Assembly (NCBI GenBank): GCA_002315195.1 | Contig: DCGD01000153.1 | Coordinates: 1-6,104, forward strand | From: Prevotellaceae bacterium UBA1787 | GTDB taxonomy: Bacteria > Bacteroidota > Bacteroidia > Bacteroidales > Bacteroidaceae | Length of the DNA: 6,104 nucleotides | Direction of reading: 5' to 3' | Shown: in pieces, positions 3,299 through 6,104 of the stretch | Numbering within the stretch: position 1 is the stretch's first letter | How the letters are laid out: every line of letters begins with the position of its first letter | Program-made: the position numbers and the translations under genes | The notes under the pieces: generated by a model | Databases searched by the model: none | What the model saw: the letters and a program-made list of their open reading frames with translations, nothing else | Told to the model about the DNA's origin: nothing

Positions 3299-6104
3299 TT
3301 ATGGAATTATGCGTATTGTGCTACTTGAGTTGTGGCCTTCCTGGATTACCTGTATTTGGACTGGAATTTGTTCCTGCAGTTCTTCCACATGGCTGATGAT
3401 GCCGACGTGTCGACCGGTTTTTGAATGAAGTGAGCGCAAAGTATCGATGGCCTTTTGCAATGGCTCTCCGCTGAGCGTGCCAAAACCTTCGTCGATGAAA
3501 AGAGTATCGACCTGCCATTCCCGACCTATGTCGCTCAATGCCAGTGCCAACGAGAGGGAAACGAGGAAACTCTCACCGCCGGATATGGTACTTGCCGCTC
3601 GGGAGACGAAACCTTGGTAGGCGTCTTCAATCGAGATGACGAACGTACCGGGATTAACTTTCAGCGTATAGCGGTCGGTCAGTGTCCTCATGTAACAGTT
3701 GGCAGAATGAATAAGGTTGGTCAGGACATAACTTTGTGCAATCTTGCGGAAAGTACTGCCTGTTGCGCTGCCAATCAATTGGTTCAGTCTTGACCATTTC
3801 TGATAAACCATTTTCTTGTCGGCCGCCGCTTGGATGAGCATTCCCAACTGTTGTTTGTAACGTGCATCCGTTTTCAGTTCCTGGTTGATGGAACCTTTCC
3901 GTTCACTCATCTCAACCAGTTGTTTTTTGTATTCCTCAATGCGTTTTATGAGTTTGTCAAGAACATCTTCTTCAGTCAGTTCAGGCTTCTTCTGTTGATG
4001 TGCTTTCAGGAGGTCCTTTGCATCGACGAGCAATGTTTTCTTTGCTACAACGGCATCACGCTTTGTTTTTAATTCTCCATCCTTGATATTAATATCATTA
4101 TAAGTATGGGTGTTAAGGAATTTCAGGCGTTCAATTGTCATGGGGGTGTTCTCAATGAGGAATTTATCAAGATGGGTCTTGTTTTCCATGTAGCTGTTTT
4201 CCGCCGAATTCAATTGAGTGAGCGTTTTGGCGACCTTGTTGTTGATGCCATTGGCTTTGTCAAGCAAGTTGTCCACCGGCGATGCTTCCGTAGCTCTGAT
4301 GTCATTCCAAGCGGGTATGGCCGCCAAGATAGTACCCATCACGGAATTGACATTTTGAATGTTTGTATTGACGGTTGTCAGTCTGGAGGTCAGGACTTGT
4401 TTTTTTTGGTTGTTTGCCTTGTATGTATTTGTTGCTTGAGTGAGAATATCACAAAACGCTTTTGGCGATTCGTTCCAATCCACATCCCAGTGGCCAACGA
4501 CAAGTTGACTCACCATCAGTTCCGCTTTCTCCATTTCGCCCTTTTTCGTGTTGATGAGTATGACTTTGGTATTGATGCGTCCCCTGCACGCTTCCACAGC
4601 ATTATGGGCTTCATTACGTTTGTTTTCCGAAGATTTTACACTCTTTCGCTTTTTATCGAGTTCTTTACGCAAGTTCTTAACCCGGGTTTCTTTTGTGTCG
4701 CCTTCATTGATTTTCGTGGTCAGTTCAACTTTGAGTTTATTGTTGCGAGTTTTCAATGTTTCAAGTTTAGGCAAGGTGGTGTCGTCCAGCATTTCAATGC
4801 CACAAACCTTGCATGCTTCCAATGCTTTCTCTTCTGCAACAACAACTGTCCTGTCTTCATCCAATGCTTTAATATCTCGTCCATAAGTCTTTGATTCAGT
4901 TCTTGTTTCAGTTTCCAATCTTGTTTTTTCGTTTACCAATCTCTTGTATTCCTCCTCCGCTTCATCATACGCATTCCGCAAACCACCAACGAGGGCGGAC
5001 AGTTCTTCCTCGTGTGGCAAGTTGTTCTCAATCTTTTGGCGACAAACGGGACAGGTGTCGCCTATTTGAAGTTTCAGGCGCAGGGTAGAGGCAAACTTGT
5101 CCACGGTGTCTTTCTGCTTGTCAAGATCTTCCTTGCGAACATTCATCTTGATTTCCGCGTCATGGATGGGTGCGTTCATTTCCGCGAGTTGCTTTTTCTT
5201 CTCATTGATGGCTTCAAGTCGTACGACAAGGTCTTGGCGTTTGGTTTCCATTTGCTGCTTGGCGGAAGCCAATGAATCAACACGTTCCTTGGCGGTACGG
5301 ATGTTTCTCAACAACTCATTGATTGTCTCAAGTTGTTTGCGCAGTTCCTGAAGGTTGAGTGCCGTGACCTCGTCTTCTTGTCTCCTTACTTCTGTCTCCT
5401 TCTCTTCTAAGGCTTTATTTTCAGATGAGTTTTCCTTTTCGGCTTTTTCAAGTGCCGGAACCAGAACCTTTTCCAACGACATGTTCTCCTGCTCCATCTC
5501 ACTGTTGTGCTTTGCAATGGCTTTTCGGCTTGCCATTATGGTTTTCAGGAAACCAACAATAGTTTGGGCATTCTCATAGACGGAGGTCTTTTCGTTTTCG
5601 CCAACAAGGTACTTGTCAATGGTCTCAATCTCTTTGGCAATTCCTTTGGCTTCATTTTCGGCATATATCCGTCCACCGATGATGTCGGCAAAATCTGTCT
5701 CCAGTTCTTCCAATTCCTTTTTCAAGTCAGTTTTGGCTTTGTTCGCCCTGTTCGCCTCGGTCATCCAAAGTCGGGCGTCAATGGTAGCGTTCCACTCCTT
5801 TATGAGTGTTTCCTTCATCTTGAAAGCCTCACTTTCGATGATTTCCGTAGCTTTTTTCAAATTCTCCTCGGCTTCGGCGACTTTCTGCGTCAATGTAGCG
5901 TCAGTGTCAATCCACTCTTGTTTGGCGCGGTCATTTTCGCTTTTCGCCTCGATTTCCTTTTGCCGGGTGTCGAGTTCCGCAATCTGTTTCTTCTTTTCTT
6001 CAATCTCTTCATCAGGGAGCGTGCTGATGCCGTCCACTTTGCGTTTGGCATCTTCCCAGTCTTGTTTCTTCAGGTTGGTAAGTTCGAAAACCTTGGCGCC
6101 AAAG
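3299..6104 (-). CDS. sbcC: Exonuclease subunit SbcC, Rad50-like SMC ATPase (N-terminus beyond the right edge)
   Basis: SbcC pairs with the nuclease SbcD to open and trim DNA ends, hairpins and protein-blocked ends in the cytoplasm. 934 residues are visible, numbered here from the first complete codon. The frame runs off the right edge, so Walker A and the Q-loop are missing. Most of residues 1-760 is Lys/Glu/Gln-rich coiled coil. A zinc-hook CPVC sits at 351-354. A second CxxC, CKVC at 431-434, lies about 80 residues later. The C-terminal ATPase lobe is complete: ABC signature STISGGES at about 838-845, Walker B DTLFIDEGFG at 866-875 with Glu872 as catalytic base, and the switch histidine His905 in IISHVEEL. 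The D-loop reads TLSGEPL where E. coli has TLDSETL. The ending IPVQIQV resembles E. coli SbcC IPVQIKV. A GTG at 6037 is internal, since conserved-looking coding sequence continues upstream of it. sbcD is expected further upstream, outside the window. Confidence 0.9.
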   Translation of the reverse strand, partial: FGAKVFELTNLKKQDWEDAKRKVDGISTLPDEEIEEKKKQIAELDTRQKEIEAKSENDRAKQEWIDTDATLTQKVAEAEENLKKATEIIESEAFKMKETLIKEWNATIDARLWMTEANRANKAKTDLKKELEELETDFADIIGGRIYAENEAKGIAKEIETIDKYLVGENEKTSVYENAQTIVGFLKTIMASRKAIAKHNSEMEQENMSLEKVLVPALEKAEKENSSENKALEEKETEVRRQEDEVTALNLQELRKQLETINELLRNIRTAKERVDSLASAKQQMETKRQDLVVRLEAINEKKKQLAEMNAPIHDAEIKMNVRKEDLDKQKDTVDKFASTLRLKLQIGDTCPVCRQKIENNLPHEEELSALVGGLRNAYDEAEEEYKRLVNEKTRLETETRTESKTYGRDIKALDEDRTVVVAEEKALEACKVCGIEMLDDTTLPKLETLKTRNNKLKVELTTKINEGDTKETRVKNLRKELDKKRKSVKSSENKRNEAHNAVEACRGRINTKVILINTKKGEMEKAELMVSQLVVGHWDVDWNESPKAFCDILTQATNTYKANNQKKQVLTSRLTTVNTNIQNVNSVMGTILAAIPAWNDIRATEASPVDNLLDKANGINNKVAKTLTQLNSAENSYMENKTHLDKFLIENTPMTIERLKFLNTHTYNDINIKDGELKTKRDAVVAKKTLLVDAKDLLKAHQQKKPELTEEDVLDKLIKRIEEYKKQLVEMSERKGSINQELKTDARYKQQLGMLIQAAADKKMVYQKWSRLNQLIGSATGSTFRKIAQSYVLTNLIHSANCYMRTLTDRYTLKVNPGTFVISIEDAYQGFVSRAASTISGGESFLVSLSLALALSDIGREWQVDTLFIDEGFGTLSGEPLQKAIDTLRSLHSKTGRHVGIISHVEELQEQIPVQIQVIQEGHNSSSTIRIIP

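Noticed and set aside
4106..4894. 262-codon plus-strand open frame inside sbcC
   Set aside because: It is the antisense shadow of the coiled-coil codons (Lys/Glu codons read as Phe/Leu), giving a phenylalanine-rich nonsense protein.
6035..6037. GTG as a start codon for SbcC
   Set aside because: The frame continues upstream to the window edge with coding-like residues, and the essential N-terminal ATPase half must lie upstream.

Overview
The window carries five genes, all on the minus strand, and reads like ordinary chromosomal DNA of a Bacteroidota bacterium, probably Bacteroidales (Bacteroides/Prevotella-like). The reasons are the protein types and the regulatory sequence. Three minus-strand sites match the Bacteroidota -7 promoter consensus TAnnTTTG, start codons are preceded by A-rich sequence rather than strong Shine-Dalgarno sites, and the SprT-like and SbcC proteins look like Bacteroidales forms. 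The genus is inference.

In the direction of transcription (right to left): (1) 6104-3299, the exonuclease ATPase subunit SbcC, lacking its N-terminus, which lies beyond the right edge. (2) 3298-2920, a 379-bp gap that starts with an 87-bp concentric imperfect palindrome just after the sbcC stop and then holds two -7-like promoter sites. (3) 2919-1912, a SprT-like zinc metalloprotease whose C-terminal domain is present twice in tandem. (4) 1911-1645, a 267-bp gap with a weak hairpin and a promoter for the next group. (5) 1644-958, a TM1586-type nitroreductase. (6) 903-457, an ElaA-family GNAT acetyltransferase. (7) 394-1, the N-terminal 131 residues of the RecD2-type helicase, which continues past the left edge.

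The last three genes have gaps of 54 and 62 bp with no convincing promoter between them, so they are probably one transcript. Three of the five products act on DNA or on protein-DNA lesions: SbcC on DNA ends and hairpins, SprT-like proteases on DNA-protein crosslinks, and RecD2 as a 5'-3' helicase. The window can therefore be read as a loose genome-maintenance neighbourhood with a small redox and an acetyltransferase gene inserted. I see no CRISPR array, tRNA, rRNA, complete mobile element or defence island. The points most worth a second look are the palindrome behind sbcC, the duplicated C-terminal domain of the SprT-like protein, and the second CxxC motif in the SbcC coiled coil.
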